DNA from: Bradyrhizobium sp. WSM1417
GTDB lineage: Bacteria; Pseudomonadota; Alphaproteobacteria; Rhizobiales; Xanthobacteraceae
Reading direction: 5' to 3'
NCBI RefSeq assembly: GCF_000515415.1
Contig: NZ_KI911783.1
Location: forward strand, 6,001,831-6,065,830
Length of the DNA stretch: 64,000 nt
Below the pieces are notes generated by a model. It made no database searches, was not told the origin of the DNA, and saw only the letters and a program-made list of their open reading frames with translations. The position numbers and the translations under genes were made by a program. Below are positions 16,576 to 25,154 of the stretch, piece by piece. Every line of letters starts with the position of its first letter. Position 1 is the first letter of the stretch.

Positions 16576-16617
16576 GCCGCGGCGTACTGGATGCCCCGCT
16601 TTCGCGGGGCATGACAG
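16576..16617. repeat. Palindromic intergenic element, type B
   Basis: The stretch GCGTACTGGATGCCCCGC, loop TTTC, GCGGGGCATGAC contains a 9-bp perfect stem. A closely related copy occurs at 48923-49030. It sits between convergent genes and may also end their transcripts. Confidence 0.75.
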
Positions 16618-16641
16618 CTGTGCCAGAAGCTCGAAATCAGG

Positions 16642-17202
16642 CTAGGCCCGCGCGCGGCCGTTCGCCTTGCCAACAGCGACGCCGTTGAGCTTCTTCTTTT
16701 TGGCGGCCGTCGCGCCCGCCTTCTGCGCTTTACGCTCCGCGCGCGCCTTCACCTTGGCGCGTTCGGTCCGCGCCTCGGCGCGCAGCTTCTTGCGCTTCTT
16801 CTCGCAAGATTCGCACTTGCAGCCGATCGGCTTCAGGTAGGCTTTGAAATAATCGGTGCCGTAGTCGTAATTGATCTCGTCGCCCGGCTCGATGTTCTTG
16901 ATGGCGCGGATGAAAACCTTGCGCTCACGCGGCCGGACGTCGGATTCGGCGTTGGGCCGGCACGAGTGGTTGATATAGCGCGCGAGGTTCTTGCGCACCG
17001 AGCCGTCAATGGTCCAGCGGCCGTTGAGCTCGAACAGGTATTTGTTCTCGATGTCGTCGTGCTCGGGAATCCGGGAGTCCAGGATCGGTCCGTAATAACG
17101 GATGATCCGGGTGCCCTTCTTGATCGGCTTGGTGGCGAAGAGGCCGAGCCCGGTTTTCGAGCGGCCGACGCGATAAGGTTTGTTGGACGAGGTGGCTGGC
17201 AT
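16642..17202 (-). CDS. SET-domain protein lysine methyltransferase
   Basis: A 186-aa protein with a complete SET domain: GRSKTGLGLFATKPIKKG near residue 13, the pseudoknot motifs NHSCRPNAE (N78-H79-S80) and GDEINYDYG (107-115), and a post-SET CKCESC (C128, C130, C133) that would bind zinc. The last ~50 residues are extremely Lys/Ala/Arg-rich, like a histone-H1 or nucleic-acid-binding tail. The methyl acceptor in bacteria is unknown, but ribosomal or nucleoid proteins are plausible. An upstream in-frame GTG would add two residues; the ATG is preferred. Confidence 0.9.
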   Translation of the reverse strand: MPATSSNKPYRVGRSKTGLGLFATKPIKKGTRIIRYYGPILDSRIPEHDDIENKYLFELNGRWTIDGSVRKNLARYINHSCRPNAESDVRPRERKVFIRAIKNIEPGDEINYDYGTDYFKAYLKPIGCKCESCEKKRKKLRAEARTERAKVKARAERKAQKAGATAAKKKKLNGVAVGKANGRARA

Positions 17203-17367
17203 GATCACGAAAAACGAGGACGCGAACGAGGCTGAAAGAGCCCAAGCGAAGCCGCTCTTCTAGAACGATTCCGCGCCGCTGTCAGGTGTCTGTCGACCCT
17301 GTTTGAACCTTGCCCACAATCAAGACGTCTGATGGTACGGAGTTCCCGCTCGACAAAAGGCGTCGTC

Positions 17368-17988
17368 ATGTTCCGCATCACCACCGCAGGCTTGGCCATA
17401 TTGCTCCTGGCCATGTTGCTGATGTGCAGCGGTCTCGGCCGCGCCGACGCCCAATCCGTGGGCAGCCAATATACCTCGACGGCCCCGAAGGATTGCCGCC
17501 AGATCGGCAAGCCCAGCGAGCTCGACGGCAGCACCACGCGGGTCTGCGAGGGCAAGGATGGCCTCGTGGTCCTGATCGCCGAGGATGATCTTCGCGAAGT
17601 CGTCTCCGTCGGCCGCAATCGCAAGGCCGCGGCCGAGGAACCGGCGGCTAAAGTCTGGTTCGCTCCGTTCAACTCGTCCGAAACCACCGTCGAATGGCGC
17701 ACCGCTGGGGCCAAGCCGTTTGCGATGATCCAGCGCTGGCACATCGCCGATGGCACCGATCCCGACAAGCAGGGGCGGCCGAACACCAAGGCCATGCTCA
17801 TCGTGACCCGGCTGCCACCCGGCCCCGTCTGCCATGTCGCCTATGTCGACGCGATCGCCAATCCGAACGCCAATGAGCTCGCGCGCAAGGCCGCGGACGA
17901 GTCCGCCCGCAGCTTTACCTGCGGCAAGGACGACGTGAAGATCGTTGGTGCCAGCGGCCGCGCCGTCGAGCTTGCGACGATGCGGTAG
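17368..17988 (+). CDS. Secreted hypothetical protein (206 aa)
   Basis: A signal peptide (MFRITTAGLAILLLAMLLMCSGLGRADA) precedes a ~178-residue mature protein with cysteine pairs (KDCRQIG...RVCEGKDG and PVCHVAYVD...FTCGKDD). The spacing suggests two disulfides and the composition a beta-rich fold. The ATG at 17368 gives a normal signal peptide; the frame upstream of it has none. It stops about 18 nt before the convergent TetR gene. No named family recognised. Confidence 0.72.
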   Translation: MFRITTAGLAILLLAMLLMCSGLGRADAQSVGSQYTSTAPKDCRQIGKPSELDGSTTRVCEGKDGLVVLIAEDDLREVVSVGRNRKAAAEEPAAKVWFAPFNSSETTVEWRTAGAKPFAMIQRWHIADGTDPDKQGRPNTKAMLIVTRLPPGPVCHVAYVDAIANPNANELARKAADESARSFTCGKDDVKIVGASGRAVELATMR

Positions 17989-18006
17989 GCGCCCGCTTGC
18001 AATCGA

Positions 18007-18732
18007 TCAGGGACCCGGCGGCTTCCCCGTCACCGGCGACATCAGCATCGCCTCGAGCAGGCGTTCGGGAGTCGTGCCCTCGGGCAGGCGCCCCAGAATA
18101 TCCTCAAGCCGCCCATCGAGCAGCAGCATGGTAAAACCGTGGACCATCGACCAGGCGCGCGCGATCGCGGCGCCCTGATTGAGCGTCAGCGCGTCGCCGC
18201 TGATCTGCTCCTGCCGCATCATGCCGACGGCATTGGCAAGCCCCGCGAAGGACGCCTCGGCGGCCTCGTGCAGCGACGGCCTGGAATAGTCGAGGCGCTC
18301 GGTACGGAACATGATGCCGTACATGCCGGGATGAGCCTGGGCGTAGGCGACATAGGCTTTCGGCCGCGCCAGCGCGCGCTCGAGCGGGGTGGTGGCGCTG
18401 TCAGAGGACGAGGCCATCGCCGCATTGAACTGGCGGAAGCCGACCGCCGCGAGCTCACTGAGAAGCCCGGTGAGGTCACCGAAATGATGGGTAGGCGCCG
18501 CATGCGAGACCCCCGCTTCGCGCGCCACCGCGCGCAATGTCAGGCCCGCGAGCCCGTCCCGCTCCAGCACCCGCTCGGCGGCCTGGAGCAGCGCCTCGCG
18601 CAGCGCGCCGTGATGATAGGGCGCCTCTGACTTGACGCTCGCCGGTCGTCGCGCGGGACGCGCCGGCGCACTCGCCTTTTTTGCGGTGCGCGCACCGCGC
18701 GCAGTTTCTGTCCTGATTTCGCTCTTGCCCAT
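18007..18732 (-). CDS. TetR-family repressor of the carotenoid-oxygenase locus
   Basis: A 241-aa TetR protein with a basic N-terminal extension of about 35 residues (KKASAPARPARRPAS). The DNA-binding domain is AAERVLERDGLAGLTLRAVAREAGVSHAAPTHHFGDLTGLLSELAAVGF, and a C-terminal WHG-type ligand domain follows. It is divergent from the oxygenase gene. Two inverted repeats between the genes (18755-18770, 18805-18823) recur in almost the same layout at 20532-20602, so this repressor probably controls both promoters and itself. The ATG at 18732 is used; in-frame ATGs at 18753 and an earlier codon are possible. Confidence 0.85.
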   Translation of the reverse strand: MGKSEIRTETARGARTAKKASAPARPARRPASVKSEAPYHHGALREALLQAAERVLERDGLAGLTLRAVAREAGVSHAAPTHHFGDLTGLLSELAAVGFRQFNAAMASSSDSATTPLERALARPKAYVAYAQAHPGMYGIMFRTERLDYSRPSLHEAAEASFAGLANAVGMMRQEQISGDALTLNQGAAIARAWSMVHGFTMLLLDGRLEDILGRLPEGTTPERLLEAMLMSPVTGKPPGP

Positions 18733-18754
18733 CGGCCAGCTATAGGACGCCATA

Positions 18755-18823
18755 TTGACAGTGTAAAGATTTCGCTTGACCAAGCCCCCTCACACGGCTA
18801 TTTCATCTTTACGATGTAAAGAT
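18755..18823 (+). promoter_or_regulatory. Oxygenase promoter with two TetR operators
   Basis: Order on +: operator O1 TTGACAGTGTAAA (18755-18767); -35 CTTGAC (18775-18780); a 17-bp spacer; -10-like CTATTT (18798-18803); operator O2 ATCTTTACGATGTAAAGAT (18805-18823), a perfect 8-3-8 inverted repeat. O2 directly abuts the AAGGAGG ribosome-binding site, so a bound repressor would cover the start of transcription. O1 lies 23 bp upstream of the tetR start. Confidence 0.8.
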
Positions 18824-18838
18824 AAGGAGGGATACGCC

Positions 18839-20236
18839 GTGCAGCAGGACGCCGTTGCCGAACGCCGCCACAACCTCGGTCCGATCCCATTCGAGGCCGA
18901 CGCGCCCTTCCTGAAAATCATCGGTGAATTGCCGCGCGACCTGAACGGCACGCTCTATCGCAATGGCCCCAACCCGCAGTTCGACTCGCCTGGCGCGCAC
19001 TGGTTCGTCGGCGACGGCATGCTGCACGCCTTTCATCTCGAGAATGGCCGCGCCAGTTATCGCAACCGCTGGATCCGCACGCCGAAATGGCTGGCCGAGC
19101 ACGATGCCGGCCGCGCGCTGTTCGGCGGCTTCGGCCGCAAGCTGCCGGATGCGCCGGCGAACCTGACCGATGGCGGGGTTGCGAATACCAACATCATCTT
19201 CCATGCCGGCAAGCTGCTTGCGCTGGAGGAAGCGCATCTCCCGACCGAGATCGAACCGGGCACGCTCGCAACGCGCGGCTATCACAATTATCACGGCCGC
19301 GTCGCCGGCAGCTTCACGGCGCATCCCAAGATCGATCCCCTCACGGGCGAGCTGGTGTTCTTCGGCTACAACGCCGCGGGACCGCTGACGCCTGCCCTCT
19401 CCTACGGGTCGATCGACGCGTCCGGCAAGGCGACGCGCTTCGAACGATTCGAGGCGCCCTATGCCAGCATGGTGCACGACTTCATCGTCACCGAGAATCA
19501 TGTGCTGTTTCCGATCCTGCCCATCACCGGCAGCATGGAGCGCGCGATGAGCGGCCGGCCGCCCTACGCCTGGGAGCCGGACAAGGGCGCCTATGTCGGC
19601 GTGATCAAGCGCAAGGGCAGCGCGAAGGACATCGTCTGGTTTCGCGCTGAAGCCTGCTACGTCTTCCACGTCATGAATGCGTGGGAGGACGGTGACCGCA
19701 TCATCGCCGACGTCATGCAATTCGAGGAAGCGCCGCTGTTTCCGCATCCCGATGGGCGGCCGACCGATCCGGAGAAGTCGCGCGCCCGCCATTGCCGCTG
19801 GACGTTCGATCTCTCAGGCGACACCGACCGCTTCCAGCAGAGCTATCTCGACGATCTCACCGGCGAATTCCCGCGCATCGACGACCGCCGCGCCGGATTG
19901 AGGAGCCGTCACGGCTGGTACGCCTACGCCAATCCGAAGCTGCCGATGTTCGGCGCGCTATCCGGCGTCGTTCACGTCGATGGCAATGGCAAGCGCCTCG
20001 GCCATTATCTGCTGCCGGCCGGCGACACCATTTCCGAACCGGTGTTCGTCGAGCGGTCGAAAGATGCGGCGGAAGGTGATGGCTGGCTGCTGGCGGTGGT
20101 CTGGCGCGCGCGGGAGAACCGCAGCGACCTCGCCGTGTTCAACGCCGGAGATGTCGAGGCCGGCCCCGTCGCGCTAGTGCAGCTCGGCCATCGCGTGCCC
20201 GACGGTTTTCACGGCAATTGGGTCGGCGCGACCTAG
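18839..20236 (+). CDS. Carotenoid oxygenase (RPE65/lignostilbene dioxygenase family)
   Basis: A 465-aa non-haem iron dioxygenase that would cleave a C=C bond of a carotenoid, apocarotenoid or stilbene. The four iron-binding histidines are visible: H162 (TAHPKID), H213 (MVHDF), H277 (YVFHVMNAWED) and H458 (GFHGNW). YRNGPNPQF and WFVGDGMLHAF near residues 40-66 are family hallmarks. The start is GTG at 18839, set by AGGAGG nine nt before it. Expression should be controlled by the adjacent TetR protein. Substrate cannot be told from sequence, and no carotenoid synthesis genes are nearby. Confidence 0.92.
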   Translation: MQQDAVAERRHNLGPIPFEADAPFLKIIGELPRDLNGTLYRNGPNPQFDSPGAHWFVGDGMLHAFHLENGRASYRNRWIRTPKWLAEHDAGRALFGGFGRKLPDAPANLTDGGVANTNIIFHAGKLLALEEAHLPTEIEPGTLATRGYHNYHGRVAGSFTAHPKIDPLTGELVFFGYNAAGPLTPALSYGSIDASGKATRFERFEAPYASMVHDFIVTENHVLFPILPITGSMERAMSGRPPYAWEPDKGAYVGVIKRKGSAKDIVWFRAEACYVFHVMNAWEDGDRIIADVMQFEEAPLFPHPDGRPTDPEKSRARHCRWTFDLSGDTDRFQQSYLDDLTGEFPRIDDRRAGLRSRHGWYAYANPKLPMFGALSGVVHVDGNGKRLGHYLLPAGDTISEPVFVERSKDAAEGDGWLLAVVWRARENRSDLAVFNAGDVEAGPVALVQLGHRVPDGFHGNWVGAT

Positions 20237-20276
20237 TTCTCCTCTCGACATCGCTGATGTCACCAAAAGGTCTCTC

Positions 20277-20546
20277 ATGCCTATGCCCTCGATCGCCGCG
20301 GACGGCCTCGCTGTCCTGATCCTGTTCCTGATCTGCGCCGGGCTCACGCTCCAGATGATCCGGCCGCGGCGGAGCGGCCAGACCGTCTTCAACGGCGGTA
20401 TCTTGCTCGCCTTCGTCCTCTCGGTCGCCTGCGCGTTACCTGTCCTGTCGCACCTGTCCTGGGCGGGCTTAATCGATGAGATGGCCGATCAAGCCGTTGC
20501 AGCAATTCAATTTTTGGAAGTCGCCTACGTCATTTTTACACTGTAA
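20277..20546 (+). CDS. Small membrane protein in the oxygenase operon (89 aa)
   Basis: An 89-aa protein with two hydrophobic helices (residues about 9-26 and 40-60) and a third weaker one at the C-terminus (FLEVAYVIFTL). It follows the oxygenase by 40 nt in the same direction. Its last codons and TAA stop lie inside the first operator of the next promoter (TTTACACTGTAAA). Unknown function. Confidence 0.68.
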   Translation: MPMPSIAADGLAVLILFLICAGLTLQMIRPRRSGQTVFNGGILLAFVLSVACALPVLSHLSWAGLIDEMADQAVAAIQFLEVAYVIFTL

Positions 20547-20602
20547 AGATTTTGCTTGACCCCGGCTCGCTCCTGGCCTATTGATCTTTACATCGTAAAG
20601 AT
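20532..20602 (+). promoter_or_regulatory. Second TetR-controlled promoter
   Basis: The layout copies that at 18755-18823: O1 TTTACACTGTAAA (20535-20547, perfect); -35 CTTGAC (20555-20560); 17-bp spacer; -10-like CTATTG (20578-20583); O2 ATCTTTACATCGTAAAGAT (20584-20602, perfect 8-3-8). O1-O2 centre distance is 52 bp here and 53 bp in the first promoter. It drives the membrane-protein and IspZ-like genes. Confidence 0.82.
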
Positions 20603-20623
20603 AAGGCCTGACCGAGGCGGACC

Positions 20624-21199
20624 ATGGCGATTTTCCTGATCCTCGCGCCCTACGGCGCCTTCACCTTCCTGATGCTGATGACATCGGCCACGATCAGCGT
20701 GTTCGTGGCCTCGGCAATCTGTCTCGCGACCGTCGCGATCGATGTCGCGCGCGGCCGCTCGGTCAAGATCCTGGCTATGGGCTCGGCGCTGCTATTCGCC
20801 GCAATCGGCCTCCACCTCGCGCTGTTCGACCCGGCGCTCGGCACGCTCGGTGTCAAGCTGTCGGTCGACATCGGCATCTTCGTCATCTCGCTCGGCTCGA
20901 TGCTGGTCCGCCGTCCCTTCACGCTGCAATACGCGCTCGAGGCCGTGCCGCCCGAGACCGCGGCGATGCCCGGCTTTCTCTACGCCAATTACGTCATCAC
21001 CGGCGCATGGACCGCGGCTGCGCTGCTGATGGCGGCCGCCAATCTCGTGCTGCTCTATGTCCCCGGCCTGCCGCTCTGGTCGAGCCTTGCGGTTGCCTTC
21101 GCCGCCCGCAACAGCGCGATCTACTTCACAAAATGGTATCCCGAATATCGGCAGATCAAGTACGGTGCGCCGGCCAGCGCAATGCCCAACTCCCGCTGA
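20624..21199 (+). CDS. Integral membrane protein of the TetR regulon (191 aa)
   Basis: A 191-aa protein with about five transmembrane segments, a FTLQYALEAVPPETAAMPGF loop and a charged C-terminus (YFTKWYPEYRQIKYG). It is the first gene after the second TetR-controlled promoter and 12 nt upstream of the IspZ-like gene. Association with a carotenoid oxygenase suggests a role in membrane composition or transport of a hydrophobic compound, but that is inference. No family name can be given with confidence. Confidence 0.75.
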   Translation: MAIFLILAPYGAFTFLMLMTSATISVFVASAICLATVAIDVARGRSVKILAMGSALLFAAIGLHLALFDPALGTLGVKLSVDIGIFVISLGSMLVRRPFTLQYALEAVPPETAAMPGFLYANYVITGAWTAAALLMAAANLVLLYVPGLPLWSSLAVAFAARNSAIYFTKWYPEYRQIKYGAPASAMPNSR

Positions 21200-21211
21200 A
21201 CAGGATCGACG

Positions 21212-21766
21212 ATGAAGGACGTATTCGCCCGCCTCGCCTCCGACCTCTTCTCCGCCATCGTCTTCCTGGTCATCTACCTCGTGACCGACAACGTCGTCCT
21301 GGCAACGTCGGTGGCGATTGCCGGAGCGATCGCGCAAGTGATCTATGCACGCGTCAAGGGGCAGCAGCTCAATTACATGACCTATGCGAGCGTCGCGCTC
21401 GTCGTCGTGCTCGGCACGGTCACGCTGCTGACCAACGATCCCCGCTTCATGCTCGCAAAGCCCTCGATCGCGCATTTCGCGATCGGCGCCATCATGCTCA
21501 AGCGGGGCTGGATGCTGCGCTACATGCCATCGATCGTCGTCGAGACCGTTCCGGAATATGTGACGGCTGCGGGCTATGCCTGGGCCGCGCTGATGTTCGT
21601 GATCGGCGCCGGCATGATCGCCGTCGCCTCCACAGGCGATCTGAAGCTGTGGGCGTTCTACATCACGGTGGTCGCGGGCGGCGCCAAGATCCTCGCCTTC
21701 GCCGTGCAATATGTCGTGCTTCGCCTCATCGTCACCAGCCGACGGCGCGCCGCCGCCCGCGCCTGA
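21212..21766 (+). CDS. YciB/IspZ-like septation protein A family
   Basis: A 184-aa inner-membrane protein with five or six helices and the family's marks: FLVIYLVTDNVVLAT near residue 18, and DPRFMLAKPSIAHFAIGAIMLKRGW near residue 75 (family: DxxFIKxKPTIxxxLFxxxLLxG). The true yciB is normally a housekeeping gene elsewhere, so this is probably a second, TetR-regulated paralogue. It follows the previous membrane gene by 12 nt. Confidence 0.8.
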   Translation: MKDVFARLASDLFSAIVFLVIYLVTDNVVLATSVAIAGAIAQVIYARVKGQQLNYMTYASVALVVVLGTVTLLTNDPRFMLAKPSIAHFAIGAIMLKRGWMLRYMPSIVVETVPEYVTAAGYAWAALMFVIGAGMIAVASTGDLKLWAFYITVVAGGAKILAFAVQYVVLRLIVTSRRRAAARA

Positions 21767-21870
21767 ATGCCTCCAACGGAGCGTTAGGCGCGGGCGGCGA
21801 GTTGCGCTATACGCTCGGCCGGGACTGGTCCGCGGATCATCGCGGTCCGCCGGGATATTGGGAGACGCGA

Positions 21871-22167
21871 ATGGCCGTCGACGGCAACTGGACTCTGACC
21901 CTGACGACCCCCATGGGCGAGCGTAAGGCGACGCTGAGCCTGACGGCTGCCGGCGGCACGCTCACGGGGACACAGGGTGCGGAAGGCGATACAGCCGAGA
22001 TCTTCGACGGCACCGTCAGCGGCGACGCCGTCAACTGGAAGGTCTCGATCACCAATCCGATGCCGTTGACGCTCGAATTCATAGGAACCGTCTCCGGCGA
22101 TAGCATGAGCGGGGAGATGGGCATCGGCCCGATGGGCAGCTTCCCATTCACGGGCACGCGCGCCTAA
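21871..22167 (+). CDS. Small beta-rich hypothetical protein (98 aa)
   Basis: A 98-aa protein consisting almost entirely of short alternating strands and turns: WTLTLTTPMGERKATLSL, GGTLTGTQGAEGDT, GTVSGDAVNWKVSI, FIGTVSGDSMSGEM. This is a calycin-like barrel pattern. GGGAGA sits upstream of ATG 21871. No signal peptide. The pattern is common in proteobacterial proteins of unknown role. It may be read with the next gene, 14 nt downstream. Confidence 0.72.
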   Translation: MAVDGNWTLTLTTPMGERKATLSLTAAGGTLTGTQGAEGDTAEIFDGTVSGDAVNWKVSITNPMPLTLEFIGTVSGDSMSGEMGIGPMGSFPFTGTRA

Positions 22168-22181
22168 GCCGCGCGGCAACC

Positions 22182-23102
22182 GTGCGCGCGGTCCGTCTCA
22201 TCGCGGCGGCGATCCTGTGTGTCGCGACCCAAGCGGCGCGCGCGGACGATGCCGAACCGGCGTGGCGGGCAAGCGCGCTCGCCATGGTGCCGGCAGGCTA
22301 TGTCGCCGGCACCGCCTATCGCACCGAAGGGTCGACGGGCTACCTCGCTGTCTATCCGATCTCGTCGAACGATCCGAAGTCACCGGCAAGCGTGTTCGCT
22401 ACGCGCCAAGCTCTCGTGGTCGCGCTGACGCCGGATGCGACACGCGCAGTCTCAGCCGAATTGAAGCCGCGTAGCGGGCCGGATCCTGACAACGACGACA
22501 CTGAGTTCGCAAAGCTGCACGCCGATCTCGCCGCCAGGCGCTCAACGCTCCCCGACGGCACCGAGCCCTGCGATCTCGGCGCCTGGTCCGTGGACAAGGA
22601 TCCCAGCGGCCTCAACGTGCGTGCCGAACCATCGATCAAGGCGCGTGTGCTCGGCACGCTTCCGCCGCCCTACCGGCTCAAGCTCGGCGGCAGCGAGAAC
22701 ACGCCCGATGGCGGCTGGCTCACCGAATTCCGCATCATCGGCTTCAAGAGCGGCTGGTTTCTGATCGAAGGCGCCAAGCCGCCGGGCAAGGACTACGAGG
22801 ACGACAAGAAATACCCGCGCAGCGCGCCAAAGCCCTATGCCGGACGCGGCTGGGTCGCCTCCAACAAGGTCGGCGCGTCCTACGCCAATGGCGCGACACG
22901 CATGGGCGGCCTGTTCCAGGCGCCCTTCGTCGACGCGCAATGGATTCCGGCCCAGCGCGAGCTCGGCGGCCCGATCGACACCGACGGCGGACCGAAGCAC
23001 ATCTTTGCCTGCAGCGGCCTCTGGGGCCTTGTCGAGAGCCAGGACGGCGTCCGCGGCTGGTGGCGCGGGCTGTGCTCCAACCAGGTCACGAATTGCAGTT
23101 AG
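22182..23102 (+). CDS. Secreted SH3-domain protein
   Basis: A 306-aa periplasmic protein starting at GTG, with a signal peptide (MRAVRLIAAAILCVATQAARA). A bacterial SH3 domain lies around residues 130-230: GLNVRAEPSIKARVLGTLPP is the classic start, and GWFLIEGA plus GRGWVASNKVG the later strands. The C-terminal third has cysteines (IFACSGLWGLVESQ, LCSNQVTNCS). SH3b domains usually bind peptidoglycan peptides. The palindromic element of type C begins right after the stop. Confidence 0.78.
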   Translation: MRAVRLIAAAILCVATQAARADDAEPAWRASALAMVPAGYVAGTAYRTEGSTGYLAVYPISSNDPKSPASVFATRQALVVALTPDATRAVSAELKPRSGPDPDNDDTEFAKLHADLAARRSTLPDGTEPCDLGAWSVDKDPSGLNVRAEPSIKARVLGTLPPPYRLKLGGSENTPDGGWLTEFRIIGFKSGWFLIEGAKPPGKDYEDDKKYPRSAPKPYAGRGWVASNKVGASYANGATRMGGLFQAPFVDAQWIPAQRELGGPIDTDGGPKHIFACSGLWGLVESQDGVRGWWRGLCSNQVTNCS

Positions 23103-23103
23103 C

Positions 23104-23272
23104 TCTTCTCCCTCGCCCCGCTTGCGGGGAGAGGGTCGGGGTGAGGGGGAGTCTCCACAAGGACGGTGAGAGTCGGTCTCGCGGAGACTCCCCTCACCCG
23201 GATTGCTCCGGACGATGCTTCGCATCGCCGAGCGCAATCCGACCTCTCCCCGCAAGCGGGGCGAGGTGAAGA
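23104..23272. repeat. Nested palindromic intergenic element, type C
   Basis: Three inverted repeats are nested or adjacent: outer arms CTCGCCCCGCTTGCGGGG (from 23112) and its complement ending about 23266; inner arms GTGAGGGGGAGTCTCC (23141-23156) and GGAGACTCCCCTCAC (23183-23197); and GGATTGC/GCAATCC flanking a short hairpin at 23201-23240. It fills the gap between convergent genes and looks like a mobile or REP-type element. Confidence 0.8.
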
Positions 23273-23273
23273 A

Positions 23274-24929
23274 CTAACCCAGATTCAACTCCTTGAAGAA
23301 GTCGTTGCCCTTGTCGTCGATGATGATGAACGCCGGGAAGTCGACGACCTCGATGCGCCAGATCGCTTCCATGCCGAGCTCGGGATATTCGAGCACCTCG
23401 ACCTTCTTGATGCAGTGCTCGGCAAGATTCGCCGCGGCGCCGCCGATCGAGCCGAGATAGAAGCCGCCATATTTCTTGCAGGCCTCACGCACGGCCGGCG
23501 CCCGGTTGCCCTTGGCAACCATCACCATCGAGCCGCCGGCGGCCTGGAACTGATCGACGAAGGAATCCATACGGCCCGCAGTGGTCGGGCCGAACGCACC
23601 GGAGGCGTAGCCCTCGGGCGTCTTGGCCGGGCCGGCGTAATAGACCGGATGGTTCTTGAAATAATCCGGCAGCGGCTCGCCCTTGTCGAGCCGTTCGCGC
23701 AGCTTGGCATGCGCGGAATCCCGCGCAACGATCATGGTGCCGGTCATCGAGACCCGGGTCTTGGTCGGGTACTTCGAGAACGTGGCAAGGATATCCTTCA
23801 TCGGCTGGTTGAGGTCGATCTTGACGACCTCGCCGCCGAGCGACTGCTCGACCTCAGGGAGATACTGCGCCGGGTTGTGCTCGAGCTCTTCGAGATAGAC
23901 GCCGTCCTTGGTGATCTTGCCGAGCACCTGGCGATCGGCCGAGCACGACACGCCAAGCCCGATCGGGAGCGAGGCGCCATGACGCGGCATGCGGATCACG
24001 CGCACGTCGTGGCAGAAATATTTCCCGCCGAACTGCGCGCCGACGCCGAGCGACTGCGTCATCTTCAGGATTTCCTGCTCCATTTCGAGATCGCGGAACG
24101 CGTTGCCGTCGGGCGAGCCGTGGGTCGGCAGCGCATCGAGATAGCGGGCGGAGGCGAGCTTCACCGTCTTCATGCATAGCTCGGCCGAGGTACCGCCGAT
24201 CACGATCGCGAGGTGATAGGGCGGGCAGGCCGCAGTGCCCAGCGTCAACACTTTCTCCTTGAGGAAGGCGAGCAGCCGGTCCTTGGTCAGCACCGAAGGC
24301 GTCGCCTGGAACAGGAAGCTCTTGTTGGCGCTGCCCCCGCCCTTCGCCATGAACATGAACTTGTAGGCGTCATCACCTTCGGCGTAGATCTCGCACTGCG
24401 CCGGCATGTTGTTGGCGGTGTTCTTCTCCTCGTACATCGACAAGGGCGCGACCTGCGAGTAGCGCAGATTGCGGCGCAGGTAAGCATCGCGCGCGCCTTC
24501 CGACAGCGCCGCCTCGTCGTCACCGTCGGTGATGACGTTGCAGCCCTTCTTGCCCATGATGATCGCGGTGCCGGTGTCCTGGCACATCGGCAGCACGCCG
24601 CCGGCGGCGATGTTGGCGTTCTTGAGAAAGTCCAGCGCGACGAACTTGTCGTTCGGGCTCGCCTCGCCGTCCTCCAGGATCGCGCGGAGCTGCTTCAGAT
24701 GACCCGGCCGCAGATAGTGGTTGATGTCGCCAAAGGCCGCTTCCGACAAGGCCCGCAGCGCCTCCCGCGACACCACCAGCATGTCTTTCCCCAGGACCTT
24801 CTCGACCCGCACGCCCTCGGCCGTGATCTTCTTGTAGGGCGTCTCGTCCTTGCCCAGCGGAAACAGCGGCGTGTGCTTGTAGGGCGGAACGGGCTTTGCG
24901 GGATCGGGGAAGGCGGTGGGAGCGTTCAT
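23274..24929 (-). CDS. fumA: Fumarate hydratase, class I
   Basis: A 551-aa iron-sulfur fumarase of the TCA cycle, converting fumarate to malate. Three cysteines suited to the [4Fe-4S] cluster are visible: [26 protein letters not shown] and [10 protein letters not shown]. The C-terminal beta domain starts near VVKIDLNQP and contains [16 protein letters not shown] and [11 protein letters not shown]. Length is normal for the single-chain class I form. ATG 24929 ([10 protein letters not shown]) is the natural start; the frame is open 25 codons upstream with no similarity. Confidence 0.95.
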   Translation of the reverse strand: MNAPTAFPDPAKPVPPYKHTPLFPLGKDETPYKKITAEGVRVEKVLGKDMLVVSREALRALSEAAFGDINHYLRPGHLKQLRAILEDGEASPNDKFVALDFLKNANIAAGGVLPMCQDTGTAIIMGKKGCNVITDGDDEAALSEGARDAYLRRNLRYSQVAPLSMYEEKNTANNMPAQCEIYAEGDDAYKFMFMAKGGGSANKSFLFQATPSVLTKDRLLAFLKEKVLTLGTAACPPYHLAIVIGGTSAELCMKTVKLASARYLDALPTHGSPDGNAFRDLEMEQEILKMTQSLGVGAQFGGKYFCHDVRVIRMPRHGASLPIGLGVSCSADRQVLGKITKDGVYLEELEHNPAQYLPEVEQSLGGEVVKIDLNQPMKDILATFSKYPTKTRVSMTGTMIVARDSAHAKLRERLDKGEPLPDYFKNHPVYYAGPAKTPEGYASGAFGPTTAGRMDSFVDQFQAAGGSMVMVAKGNRAPAVREACKKYGGFYLGSIGGAAANLAEHCIKKVEVLEYPELGMEAIWRIEVVDFPAFIIIDDKGNDFFKELNLG

Positions 24930-25154
24930 GGGCTGGAATCTCGGGGTTTTGGGGCCCTCGCATGGGCCCCTTTCATAGAAGCGTTCTAAGCTTTTTTGCC
25001 GCAAAGGGAAGGCGCTCTGGTGCGGTCAGGGCATCCGGATTCGGCGGCTGGCGGCGGACACCAGGCCCTCATGATGCCAGTGAAGACCCTGGGTGCACCC
25101 CTTGCGCTACGCGCGGGACGACGGTTGAATGCGCCCGCTAAGGGGCTTTTCATC

